Assembly (NCBI GenBank): GCA_016169945.1
Contig: JADLSH010000395.1
Location: 8,088,001-8,152,000, forward strand
Origin: Trachythela sp. YZ-2020
Lineage: Eukaryota; Cnidaria; Anthozoa; Malacalcyonacea; Clavulariidae
Direction of reading: 5' to 3'
DNA: 64,000 nt
Shown: in pieces, positions 47,927 to 57,369 of the stretch
Position numbering within the stretch: the stretch's first letter is position 1
How the letters are laid out: every line of letters begins with the position of its first letter
Translations under genes and position numbers: made by a program
The notes under the pieces: generated by a model
The model's input: only the letters and a program-made list of their open reading frames with translations
Told to the model about the DNA's origin: nothing
The model's database searches: none

Positions 47927-49160
47927 TTATTGTATTGATTGCAGGTCCTTATTAATAAGATTAACAAGTCCGTCACTCACCACAAAGATGTGACACATTA
48001 CATTAGCTGCAGTCGCCTTTTTAACAATCTCAAGAAGTATACCAGATTGTGTATTTACTATCCGCTTACCATTAGCTGTAACATTACCCTGATTACTTCT
48101 AAGATCAACAACAAGAGCAAATGAGTCCTTATAAAAGCTCTTTATCCCCATGTACTGGTCTGCAACCGGTGAACCGATACCAAACACTCTGCTAGCCTCC
48201 TCATAGAATCTCTCCTTGGTAATTCCCTGAGAGTAGATAGAGTTTGGTACCCCTTCAATGGTGATCTTTACATTCTCAATATTGGGATAAATATACTCTT
48301 CTGTGTCACCTCTTGCTTTATTGGTGAATAGCAGAACTATGGACTTCATTGATTTCCTAGGTAGGTTAATACTTTCATTCACAATAGTCTGATCCTTACC
48401 CCATTCTACTGTTTTCATTAAAGTCACATGTTCATATGATAGTGATCGACCAGCTGAGTATAAATTAACTATTTCACCGGCTAACTCTTCATTATCCACA
48501 GTCTAGTACTCTAGTTCCAAGTTCCCCAGTTCATACCCAGCTACAGCCTCACCACCCTGCGCCTCCATAATATCAATAGCTTTGCTGAGTGTCAGTACAT
48601 ATTGGAATCTATTATTCATATAAAATGGTGCAAACAGCCCATGATCACTAATGATACAGTCTATTTTAACTCTTAGCTTATTCCCATATACTGAGAACAT
48701 CAACCCATCAGACACTTTCCCAACATCACCTGATGTGGCTCCTGTGTCGTCACCAGACATAAGCTTTCTAAGGTTCTCACTACCAATTCCATACTCAACT
48801 CGTTGGTCCCTTTCTGACTTACTCAACCATAGGTCCTTATATACATTATACAAGCCCTCACTCGAGCAGTCATATACTATCTCCCCAGCTAACTTTACCC
48901 TAAACCTTTCTATTATTGACTTCGATAGGTTATTCAGGAACCAACTCTTTGTGTTCTTGACACACAAACAGCAAGTGAAGTGACCCGGGAACTAAGCAAG
49001 TATCCGGCTTTAGCTTTGGGATGTCTATATAAAGCTCTTCTTCGCCTGGTGAGACCTCATTGGGGTTCATTGTTATAACATGCCTAGTCCTCACTCCTTT
49101 AACGCTAGACATTTTCATGTGTCGATAACCCGGCTGAAGTTCTGACTCTGTGTTGTTCAT
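47927..49160 (-). pseudogene. Putative Polinton major capsid protein
   Basis: A reading frame of about 411 codons starts at Met 49160. It is broken by one frameshift near 48960 and by a TAG at 48503-48505; otherwise the frame is open to 47927. Recognisable stretches include AGEIVYDCSSEGLYNVYKDL, GRSLSYEHVTLMKTVEWGKD, NLPRKSMKSIVLLFTNKA and YKDSFALVVDLRS. I recognise these from capsid-candidate proteins of cnidarian Polinton elements; the double jelly-roll fold is inferred, not visible. Its position directly before the ATPase suits a capsid gene. It lies 9 bp upstream of the ATPase start. Confidence 0.55.
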
Positions 49161-49263
49161 ATATTATTACTACGTTTTATTATTTTCGCTGCGCTGTACA
49201 CTGTGCTGTACACATTTGTGCTAAACAAATACAGCTTGCCATCTGTGTTTACTTTACTACGCA

Positions 49264-49656
49264 TCAGCGGCGCTTATAATTATCATAAATAAACCACGCT
49301 ACAGCTAGAGCCAATAGCCATAAGTTGTTGGCTAGAAAAGCGAGACCTTTTGCTCCATATTTTAACAGTGTACTTAGGATAGTGCCAATCGCTGATACTA
49401 TTGACCCCAAATAAGGACCGAGTGTAGCGGCGATCTTTTTAAACACGTTATAAACAGCTTTGGCTAATTTACCAACCGCCGAGGCTCCTTTGTAAACAGC
49501 TGTGCGTCCACTGACTATAATACTAGTTATAATCCCACCAATACTCAAGGCAACAGCGGATAGCCCAACTGTGAGCTCTTTGTTATTCTTAAGCCATTCC
49601 TTAAACCTTTCATACCTGCTGATATCCTCTTCTTGTTGGGCGCGAACCTCTTCCAC
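49264..49656 (-). CDS. Polinton-associated membrane protein
   Basis: 130 codons, Met at 49656, intact. A charged N-terminal helix (EEVRAQQEEDISRYERFKEW) is followed by three or more hydrophobic segments (LTVGLSAVALSIGGIITSII, LGPYLGSIVSAIGTILSTLL, LAFLANNLWLLALAVAWFIY) and a basic end (NYKRR). The small glycine/alanine-rich helices suggest a viroporin-like or minor structural membrane role. This is inference only. The upstream gene ends 20 bp away. Confidence 0.5.
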   Translation of the reverse strand: MEEVRAQQEEDISRYERFKEWLKNNKELTVGLSAVALSIGGIITSIIVSGRTAVYKGASAVGKLAKAVYNVFKKIAATLGPYLGSIVSAIGTILSTLLKYGAKGLAFLANNLWLLALAVAWFIYDNYKRR

Positions 49657-49675
49657 TTGCTTTTGCTCTATTGTT

Positions 49676-50008
49676 CTATCCCTCGCATTTTGTAACCCAA
49701 TAACTCTTTCCTCTAACTCTTTCCTCTAATAGTATAAAATCCTCCACAGGCGTATCCGGATCATCCCTTTGTTCAATTACTTCACTAAGTGTGTTATTAA
49801 AGTGGTCTGCCTGGATCTGCAAGGACCCGTTGGGGCCAATTCTTGATTCGGGGTCCATACTACTTGACGGGTTTAGCACATCCTCCAGCTCTCTGTTTTC
49901 CTGTGGCGTTAGTTCTAGTATGTTTTGGTATTCCCTGTGTGTCTCAATTATTTGTCTGACTATGGCTCTCGGCACAGTGTCCTTACCTAATACCTTTCCA
50001 CCTTTCAT
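49676..50008 (-). CDS. Polinton-associated hypothetical protein
   Basis: 110 codons; ATG at 50006-50008 immediately follows the stop (50009-50011) of the upstream frame. It is hydrophilic: RQIIETHREYQNILELTPQE, QIQADHFNNTLSEVIEQRDD. No recognised domain. Adjacent to the membrane protein on the same strand. Confidence 0.4.
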   Translation of the reverse strand: MKGGKVLGKDTVPRAIVRQIIETHREYQNILELTPQENRELEDVLNPSSSMDPESRIGPNGSLQIQADHFNNTLSEVIEQRDDPDTPVEDFILLEERVRGKSYWVTKCEG

Positions 50009-50230
50009 TCATCTGAGCTTCTTATTTATTTGCCATACGCGCTTCATTTGGTCGGTCACCACTATTCTTTCATGTTCATCCATATCTAAAGTAACTCTAC
50101 CATCCCTTAATGCAGCCAAGCGTTCACTTATGTCATATGTATCTATCGCTAAATTATAGTTTTCATCAGTCACATCTCCGTAGTCACCCGCTTTCTCTAC
50201 GAACGTTACCTTTGACGTACTTACCTTACC
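50009..50230 (-). pseudogene. Polinton-associated small frame, no Met
   Basis: An open frame of about 73 codons, ending at 50009-50011, has EKAGDYGDVTDENYNLAIDT, DISERLAALRDGRVTLDMDE and QMKRVWQINKKLR. No ATG opens it, so it was probably joined to the upstream frame (50235-50540) by a lost base. Charged, unknown function. Confidence 0.35.
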
Positions 50231-50234
50231 ATTT

Positions 50235-50540
50235 TATTGTTACGTTACTGTTGTCACTAGGGTCGTCTAAAAATAATGAACCTGTGTTGTCTATAAATGA
50301 GGTACTTGCCTCATCACTGGGGTCGTCTAAAAATAATGAACCTACTTCCGGGCTCTTAAGCTGTCAAAACCGATCCACTGCTTTCATTCTACCATGGATA
50401 TCTACATATGACTCTGGTTTTTCTACTAAAAGATTTCTTAGTCGACCATATATTGCGTCCAACTGTTCATAACTCATATCGTTATATTCTGGATACTTTT
50501 CGAGCTCTCCCATTTCAATGTCTTCGAACTCTCCATCCAT
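50235..50540 (-). pseudogene. Polinton-associated acidic protein with 60-bp internal duplication
   Basis: Met at 50540: DGEFEDIEMGELEKYPEYND and EQLDAIYGRLRNLLVEKPES. A TGA at 50364-50366 interrupts, and the same frame continues to 50235. A 30-bp direct repeat at 50254-50283 and 50314-50343, spaced exactly 60 bp, encodes GSLFLDDPSD twice. Unknown function. It is next to the integrase C-terminus. Confidence 0.4.
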
Positions 50541-50549
50541 CTACTATTC

Positions 50550-51012
50550 AACGATATTACTTTCTGGAATCCAACTATTGTGTTTATTATCATAACCTAA
50601 CCACTTCACCAGAATCATCTTCTTTCCTTCGAGTGTTTTCCTTTTTAGTATTTTCTCAACTTTAAATACACCACCGTCTCGCTTATTACTAACAGCTGAT
50701 AATTCCTGCTCATAAAATTAACCAATAATTGGCTCACTGGAAAGATCAGCAATCTCATAAACATTCGGATCACCACGAATAACCTTCGCAATTTTAAACA
50801 ATTCCTCCGTAAAGTTAGCCTCATAGCCTTTGGTAAAGGTGGACTTATAACTAGATACTCTAACAGTATCATCAACCTTAAACTTATTTAGCGGTAGGTC
50901 TCCATATATATGACCGAAGTGATCCTCAAACTCAGATAATACCTTATCCACCGCCTTAGTCATGTTATTAGTGTCCTTTCTGTAAACCGCAATGGCAAAG
51001 CGCATGCGCCGC
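50550..51012 (-). pseudogene. Polinton integrase, C-terminal part with chromodomain
   Basis: The minus strand from about 51012 reads FAIAVYRKDTNNMTKAVDKV (end of the catalytic core), then NKFKVDDTVRVSSYKSTFTK (SH3-like region). A TAA at about 50707 is followed in frame by a chromodomain: VFKVEKILKRKTLEGKKMIL and VKWLGYDNKHNSWIPESNI, with the W..Y...HNSW pattern. Chromodomain-bearing integrases are typical of Polintons. Part of the core, including the second Asp and the Glu region, is not present. It is separated from its 5' part (54820-54985) by LINE E. Confidence 0.75.
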
Positions 51013-51139
51013 CCTCGTGGCTGGCAGCACAAATTTTTGCTCTTCAATTTTTTAACTTATTTGGCTTCATAAATGTTCATGTTCGTCTCATTTTGAATTG
51101 TAAGCAAGCCTGGATTATAGTATTTCATCATCCAACTGG

Positions 51140-53028
51140 GTGCAATACGTTATGTTGACGTTTGAACGGGATTTTCTCATTTCGCTACGAACATCAATTT
51201 CATCTTACAGAAAAGTTCATAATTTGAAAGAGACTTTGGCTTCTCTCAAATTATTAAAGTCGTCAAGGGGCACAAGAGCAGGGAAAAGAAGGAAGCGTAA
51301 ACGTGGGTACAATCACTATATATCTGTTCGTATTTCTGGTAGAAAGATAAATTACGAGCGATGCCAACAGCAACGTTCTGCTTCAAATCTTATTCATATT
51401 GACTGTCGCCATGACCAACGAAGCGTGTCGCGAGTGCCTTCTATATTCTTGTCTAACGTTCGTTCCCTTGTAAATAAAACTGATGATTTGGAGTCTGTAT
51501 TTCGTCTAAACTGTGTTGACTTGGCCCTTATCACAGAAACGTGGCTGTCTAATTCCATTCCTGATTCTACAGTTGAGATACCTGGTTATTCACTGTTGCG
51601 AAAGGACAGGTCGGGTAGGAGAGGTGGCGGTGTGTGTGCTTACATTAAATCTAATTTAACTTTCAAAGTTCTGGATGAACTGTTATGTCCTGACTTTGAA
51701 TCGGTTTGGATCTATCTTCGACCGCCTAAACTACCAAGGGAATTTACATGTTTAGTTGTGGCTGTTATTTATCACGCACCGGGCCAAAGTCAGGCTTCTA
51801 ATACTCTATTAACAGATTACATTATTTCATCTGTTGATAAAATACGCCGTATCTATCCTAACGCTGGTTTGATTATTGGTGGTGATTTTAATCGACTGAA
51901 CGTTACACCAATTCGTGCAAATTGTGTCCTTAAACAAATTATAACTTTGCCAACTCGGGGAAATGCTACGCTTGACTTACTTTTTACCAATTTAAAAAAC
52001 TATTATGAATCACCCATCATATTACCACCGATTGGCACGGCTGACCATAATGCAATATATGTTAATCCTGCCGCAAAATTAATGAATTTCAAACCTATTA
52101 AAGTCAAGTCAAGATCTGTCAACCCATATGCTAAATCGGCATTTGAACATTGGTTAAATTCAACGAATTGGTCCTTTGTCTATGATCTCAACTCTTGTAA
52201 AGACAAAACAGATGCATTTTTTAATTTATTGAAATGTGCTATTAATCAGTTCTTCCCAGTACGAATGATCAAACGTCACGCTACTGATAAACCATGGATT
52301 ACGCCTGACTTTAAAGATCTTGTTAGGAAAAAGCAAAAAGCATTTTTATCCAAGTCACCCATGTATCATGAGTTGAGAAATAAAGTGAACAGAATGGCAA
52401 AAAAGTTAAGGGGAAACTTTTTTAATTTCAAAATAAGAGGTTGTGACGATCCAAAAAAATGGTGGTCTCTGGTTAAACAACTTTCTGGTCAACCCAAAAA
52501 GTCTTCCTCAATATCAAGTATTATTATTAATGATGAGGCTGTTCATTCACTTGAGCTTGCGAATGTCATAAATCAATCGTTCTTAAAAGTTTCACGAGAG
52601 ATGATCCCGCTGCCAAATGATCATTATATACCCACTTCCAATGATCGAGACCTGATTGCATCTAAATTTTATATTTCTGTTGATCAAACAATCATTGCTC
52701 TAAAATCTCTTAAAGTATCTAAAGCAACTGGTCCAGATGACATTCCCAACTGGATTTTAAAGAATTATTGTACTCAACTGGCTGGTCCAATAACTTCCAT
52801 TTTTAACGCCTCCATACAAGAATCATACGTGCCACAGCAGTGGAAAGTGGCTGACGTCATCCCGATTAATAAGGTACCTATTGTTAAAGATATTGAAAAT
52901 GATCTGCGTCCAATTTCGCTCACATCCACGTTGTCTAAGCTAATGGAAAAGTTTGTATGGCAATTGATGTTGGAGGAAATTGGTTCACATATCGATATTA
53001 GACAGTTCGGATCACTTCCTGGTAGTTC
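51140..53028 (+). CDS. LINE E ORF2 5' part: endonuclease and RT start
   Basis: The frame is open from 51140 to the LINE F insertion. It holds the full APE-type endonuclease (ETW, GDFNR and DH blocks all visible) and the first RT blocks. The 3' continuation of the same frame is at 53638-54669. The start Met at 51140 is the first in the frame; a more internal start is possible. Confidence 0.8.
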
Positions 53029-53610
53029 TTTTTTTTTTCTTTTTTTTTTTTTATTAACTTTACAATCATACGATTGATGGTTAGAACAACAGAACATAAG
53101 TTCCTAATTAAGTCCCACCAAAGAATTACAATATTAGATATACCTAGCTATTACAAAAAAACATTAATATTAACTATTTACAACTATATAGGAATTACAT
53201 TTATGAACAACAGTTTGACTGTAAAGAACGACACTTGCTACACAAAGTTTTCCAAGTTCTAGTACGGTCTACATCGAAAGTATTGTTCAGTCTATTCGTA
53301 TAATATAGATATAGTTTAGATTTAAGTATAGTGACTGAAGAGGATGATTTGATATCTGAAGGCAAGTTATTCCATAAAAATACAATTCTATTAAAGTACG
53401 AGTTTCTGAAGAGAGACGTTTTACACAGATTTGGACGAAGAAGATCACCAGAACTGGAACGAGTGGAATGATGGAGAGGCTGAGTAACAAACTGATTAAT
53501 GTCAAGTTCGAACATCCCAGATTTGGATTTGTAGAAGAAGATGATATCTTTAATTTCATGCCAGTAAGAAAGAGGGATTAGATTAAGTTCTTTCAACCGA
53601 TCAACATAGG
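53029..53610 (-). mobile_element. LINE F: 5'-truncated LINE inside LINE E, TSD AGTTC
   Basis: Poly(T) at 53029-53052 is the reversed poly(A) tail. The minus strand encodes a LINE C-terminus: HSTRSSSGDLLRPNLCKT, YFNRIVFLWNNLPSDIKSSS. AGTTC at 53024-53028 and 53611-53615 is the target duplication. Removing it restores the LINE E frame (GSLPGSS then TTHALIS). Its 3' end matches the tail fragment at 56940-57110. Confidence 0.85.
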
Positions 53611-53637
53611 AGTTCAACTACCCATGCACTAATTAGC

Positions 53638-54669
53638 ATGGTCCATCATTGGCTACAGTCCACAGATAAATCTAACTGTGTTCGAGCGTTCTTTTTAGAC
53701 TTCAGTAAGGCCTTTGACCGAATAGATCACCAAGTCTTATGTAAGAAAATGGAGGCCATGAATATTGATATATATTTACGTAAATGGGTTCAAAGCTTCC
53801 TGTCCAATCGTAAGCAAAGTGTAAAACTTCCCAACGCTCAATCTGATTACGAAGACGTCAATGGCGGGGTCCCACAAGGGACAGTATTAGGACCAATTTT
53901 GTTCTTAATCATGATCAATTACCTCGTTGAATCGATCAATCACAGGTGGAAATATGTAGACGACACGACGGTTTCGGAATCTCTAGGCAAAAACGCACCT
54001 TCGAACTTGCAATCAATTGTGGATGATATTTCAAATTGGTGCAGTAGCAATAAGATGGAACTTAATGCTAAAAAATGCAAAGAATTTATTATCTGTTTTT
54101 GGAAGAAAGATATCCCTACCTTTTCACCTATTAAAATTCAAAATAATCCTCTCGAGAGAGTTAGTGTGTACAAGTCCCTTGGTGTTTTAATTAATGATGA
54201 GTTAAAGTGGAATGATAATGTTAATTATATTACTACTAAAGCGTCTAAACGTCTTTATATGTTGTACACTTTGAAGAAAGCGAATGCCGATCAAGCTACT
54301 ATGTTGAAAGCTTATAAAGCCTGTGTTAGACCGGTGTTGGAATATTGTGCACCAGTGTGGCACTTTAATCTAACTAAATACTTATCTCACGATATTGAAC
54401 GAATCCAAATTAGAGCATTGAGAATTATTTTTCCGAACTTGGATTACGATGACGCAATGAAGAAAGCAAGCTTAAAATCACTAGAGGAAAGACGAACCTA
54501 TATATGCGAAAACTTTTTTTCGAGTTCAGTCAAATCCCATACAAAGATGCAAGATTTACTAAGAAGACATCCAGGCAATAGTTACAATTTAAGACAGAGA
54601 CATGAATTTTATCCCGTCAGATGTAAAACTGATCGTTTTAAAAACTCTTATATTCCTTCTATGTGTTAG
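53638..54669 (+). CDS. LINE E ORF2 3' part: RT with YVDD
   Basis: Open 343-codon frame in register with 51140-53028. It contains FLDFSKAFDRIDHQVL, GGVPQGTVLGPILF, WKYVDDTTVSE (catalytic YVDD), LGVLINDELKWNDNV, KACVRPVLEYCAPVW and ERIQIRALRIIFP. Ends at TAG at 54667. Confidence 0.85.
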   Translation: MVHHWLQSTDKSNCVRAFFLDFSKAFDRIDHQVLCKKMEAMNIDIYLRKWVQSFLSNRKQSVKLPNAQSDYEDVNGGVPQGTVLGPILFLIMINYLVESINHRWKYVDDTTVSESLGKNAPSNLQSIVDDISNWCSSNKMELNAKKCKEFIICFWKKDIPTFSPIKIQNNPLERVSVYKSLGVLINDELKWNDNVNYITTKASKRLYMLYTLKKANADQATMLKAYKACVRPVLEYCAPVWHFNLTKYLSHDIERIQIRALRIIFPNLDYDDAMKKASLKSLEERRTYICENFFSSSVKSHTKMQDLLRRHPGNSYNLRQRHEFYPVRCKTDRFKNSYIPSMC

Positions 54670-54819
54670 TTCTCAACATTTGTTTTAACTTTTTTATATA
54701 GTTTTAATACAAAGTATTTTGTAAATATTCTATCATACTTTATATGTCATCAGATGTAATTCAACTTTTGTTGCAATATCTGTTTTAATAAATAATAATA
54801 ATAATAATAATAATAATCT

Positions 54820-54985
54820 GCTAAGAATCTCTACGACTGTTAATATCCAGTAATATCCTTTGTTCTTACCCTTGTATTTACCCATATCAACAAGGTCCAT
54901 CTGTATTTGCTCGCCAAGGTAGTCAGCGTGTGTTTGTCTAAATTTATGTCTTCTAACAATTGGTTTATATCTTGTGTAGGTGTCT
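54820..54985 (-). pseudogene. Polinton integrase, upstream part of the catalytic core
   Basis: Minus strand: YTRYKPIVRRHKFRQ, then a DYLGEQIQMDLVDMGKYKGK block (first catalytic Asp region) and YYWILTVVEILSR. It breaks at 54819, the LINE E tail. On the other side, homology starts abruptly beside the penton-like gene, so the zinc-binding N-terminus was lost at a junction near 54985. Confidence 0.7.
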
Positions 54986-55626
54986 TGCAACTTTAACCGG
55001 ATTATCATTCTGATCAGTGACATTGAATACTAATTGATTAATAACACCATTCCCTACACTAACCTTAGACTAGATGTCAACAAATGTTTGGACACTACCA
55101 AATAGACTTTTATCAGTGGTCACCGGTAAGCTACAGATTCTTCTACTTTTCCTACCTGATTCATCTATATTACGTGCCGGATCCGCAATGTTACAACTAA
55201 TCTTAATGTATTCAAACAAATAATCCGTTGTTAATGTTAACAGGATTATCACTGACGGTGGTTGTACCTCCTTTGAAGCTTCTGTTATCACTACTATAGC
55301 CAAGTAACGTAGCCAACCTTTCTGTTAGATTCACAACAATACCAGAGTGTCGTTATTCTACACTTTCCTGTCTGCTCAATAGCCTCCAATGTTGCAGGTT
55401 CACCCTTAAATAACGACTGTAAGCTCTTAAAGTTGTGATACCCAGCAGTCATTACTATAACCTTTCCATCAATAGACATTGCTGTGAAGGTGGAGGGGGA
55501 GTTTTTAAAATGCCAAAATATGGTCGCCTTCTTCACGAAGAGACTGACCGCGGACGAAGTGACAATTGACTCCTGAAAGTTCACAGTAGTTGTATATCCT
55601 TGCAGTAGTACTGTTATTTTCAACAT
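54965..55626 (-). pseudogene. Polinton penton-like gene, tandem copy 2 (decayed)
   Basis: Met at 55626. It parallels the gene at 55631-56380: both have an N-terminal beta-rich block with an aromatic motif (ATIFWHFKNSPSTF here; VVILWEFWNFPENT there), and both share KCRITT/FCKITT, LPV/LPIP with FG..Q.F.DI, and VTDQND/VTDQDD. A frameshift near 55300 and a TAG near 55067 break it. Sequence similarity ends at about 54985, where integrase begins. Its start is 4 bp from the stop of copy 1. Confidence 0.55.
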
Positions 55627-55630
55627 ACAT

Positions 55631-56380
55631 TTAGATGAGATAGGCTTCTATTATTATCCTACCTATATCCCTGCGTTTATCATCCTGATCTGTTACCACA
55701 ACATGGAAGCTGCTGATTTCATTACCAGTATTAACTTTAACCTTGGACTCAATATCATTGAACTCCTGTATTTGACCAAAGACATTACCGTCCTTAGGGA
55801 TTGGTAGATGCAACACAGTCGAGCACTCAATAGCAGTCCCGCTCAACTCCTTAGTTTTTGCGGTGTACGTTTTATTATCCAATGTGTCAAATATAACTGG
55901 TCTGCTTACATTGGAGATGTTATTAGCCTCGTCTATTAATCGACCGGGGAAGTTGATTTTCAGGTATTCCAATCCGCGATTCATATTAAGCTTAAGGTGT
56001 GCTGTTCGGGCTGTATTGACATTCCATATTGTATTACCAGGTGTAAAGCCTAGAAGTTCAGCCAATTCAGGGTATAACTTCAATGTCTTGCTCTTGGTTG
56101 TGATTTTACAGAAGCCAGTCCCACTATAGTACTTCACCTTTATGTCTGGATCATATGCATGAATTACCTTAACTATATCAGAGAAGGTGGCGTGACTAGC
56201 CTTAGTAGTGAATGTTTTACTACCCACGTCAAACAGGTCTGTATTTTCAGGGAAATTCCAAAACTCCCAAAGTATTACAACCCTTTTTACCAGTAAATAC
56301 TTATATCTGTCTAAGGATATTGGGACCCTTGGTGTGATAACAGCCTCGGGAGTTTGCACTACCAACGTAATTTTTCTCAT
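55631..56380 (-). CDS. Polinton penton-like (minor capsid) gene, copy 1
   Basis: The frame is open for 250 codons from Met at 56380 (MRKITLVV...). An extra upstream extension to 56482 is in the frame but overlaps the divergent gene. Visible blocks: VPISLDRYKYLLVKRVVILW, GTGFCKITTKSKTLKLYPEL then AELLGF, LKLNMNRGLEYLKINFPGRL, and CSTVLHLPIPKDGNVFGQIQ. The AELLGF..., beta-rich plan and the C-terminal EFNDI...VTDQDD resemble the penton-type minor capsid protein of Polintons. Assigned by recognition; a structure prediction would be needed. Intact, unlike copy 2. Confidence 0.5.
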   Translation of the reverse strand: MRKITLVVQTPEAVITPRVPISLDRYKYLLVKRVVILWEFWNFPENTDLFDVGSKTFTTKASHATFSDIVKVIHAYDPDIKVKYYSGTGFCKITTKSKTLKLYPELAELLGFTPGNTIWNVNTARTAHLKLNMNRGLEYLKINFPGRLIDEANNISNVSRPVIFDTLDNKTYTAKTKELSGTAIECSTVLHLPIPKDGNVFGQIQEFNDIESKVKVNTGNEISSFHVVVTDQDDKRRDIGRIIIEAYLI

Positions 56381-56386
56381 AATAGT

Positions 56387-56939
56387 ATGGTGGATTATTC
56401 TCAATGGATAATTGATGCTAAACGCAAGATCGAGCTTGATTTTAAAACTAAGTATCCTTATGCTGATATTAGTAGGTTTCACTTTGAAACATGGGCCGCC
56501 ACTGATGGGTCAAACGCTAGAGGTACTAATGTTTATTTTATAACAAAGAATTGGATATTACTCGACATTAAAAAGAAGGAATTTACGGGTAACAAAGAGT
56601 ACCAAAAGTATCTAACAATAAATAAGTACTATCACTGGCCTAAGTTGTGGCTACCCTCAGGCGGGGGTATACCCTTGACCGGGGGTATCAATGATATGAG
56701 TGTTGGTGCTGTACTAAGTAACTTTGATGTATACGTTAACGATAGTGATAGATTTCAGAGTGATCTTAGTAAAATTGAGATTGCGGCGCCCAAGAAACTA
56801 ATACAGAGATTCGATATTAATACCGTCATTACCGAACCATATTACACCAGTATTTGTGCTATGTATGTAGCAACACATCTCTCAGGGATATCCATGGAGC
56901 ATCTAAAGGTGGACAACCCCGGGAGTCCGGTAGTTGAAA
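56387..56939 (+). pseudogene. Polinton-associated gene, divergent from penton-like gene, truncated
   Basis: ATG at 56387 opens a frame MVDYSQWIIDAKRKIEL with WAATDGSNARGTNVYFITKN, NKYYHWPKLWLPSGGG, INDMSVGAVLSNFDVYVNDS and ITEPYYTSICAMYVATHLSG. It runs to 56939, where a LINE tail (poly-T) replaces its 3' end. No known domain is recognised. It starts only 6 bp from the start of the minus-strand penton-like gene. Confidence 0.5.
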
Positions 56940-57115
56940 GTCTTTTTTTATTTTACTTATTTATTTATTTTTTTATTAATTTTACAATACAAGGATTGAA
57001 GGCTCAGACAACAGGAGAAATAGAGTCCTAAATTAAGTCCTGCCTGACATGAATACACTACACTACACTACATTTATATTACTATGACTTTTATACTTAC
57101 ATAACGGAATCATTA
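56940..57115 (-). mobile_element. LINE 3'-end fragment (same family as LINE F)
   Basis: Poly(T) with tttatttattt at 56941-56975 is followed by attaattttacaatac and ttgaaggctcagacaacag, which align with 53052-53100 in LINE F. Only about 170 bp were inserted. The right border merges with the Penelope element at 57120. Confidence 0.65.
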
Positions 57116-57189
57116 ATATATATATAATTATACGTGTAAGTTTAGGTCTACGAAACGCAAAGAGTGCTCGATAACATATAGTTAGAGCA

Positions 57190-57235
57190 CTGCCTGATGA
57201 TTCTTTTACAGATGAAACAGCCTGTTGCAGACAAG
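57190..57235 (+). ncRNA. Hammerhead ribozyme, copy 1
   Basis: CTGC, then CTGATGA, a short stem II (TCT-tttac-AGA), GAAA, stem III (CA-GCC-TG) and TGTT, then GCAG, pairing with CTGC as stem I. The second half of stem I (CTTGT) is replaced here by other sequence. It forms a large palindrome with copy 2 (57301-57354). Confidence 0.6.
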
Positions 57236-57300
57236 TTTTGAGGTAAGCGAAAATCTATATATAATTATATATAGTTTTTAGTTTTTCGCTTACCTCAAAA

Positions 57301-57354
57301 CTTGTCTGCAACAGGCTGTTTCATCTGTAAAAGAATCATCAGGCAGTTTACAAG
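57301..57354 (-). ncRNA. Hammerhead ribozyme, copy 2
   Basis: Complete type I form on the minus strand: stem I CTTGT-aaa-CTGC pairs with GCAG-ACAAG, with the AAA bulge typical of stem I interactions. The core CTGATGA..GAAA and stem III are identical to copy 3. It lies at the 3' end of the Penelope body. Confidence 0.75.
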
Positions 57355-57369
57355 TATCGAAAAGAAATG

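Larger units (their letters stand above)
51013..54818 (+). mobile_element. LINE E: APE-type non-LTR element splitting the Polinton integrase
   Basis: ORF from 51140: basic N-terminus with RGTRAGKRRKRKR, then endonuclease IFLSNVRSLVNKTDDLES, LALITETWLSNSIP, GRRGGGVCAYIKSNL, AVIYHAPGQ, IIGGDFNRLN and GTADHNAIYVN. The RT begins VSKATGPDDIPNWILKN, DLRPISLTSTLSKLMEKFV, QFGSLPGSS. It is cut at 53028 by LINE F and resumes at 53611 with FFLDFSKAFDRIDHQVL, GVPQGTVLGPILF, WKYVDDTTVSESL and the thumb region to 54669. The end is an (AAT)n tail at 54791-54818. Apart from LINE F the ORF is open, so it is young. Left border is from loss of integrase homology. Related to LINE B. Confidence 0.85.
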
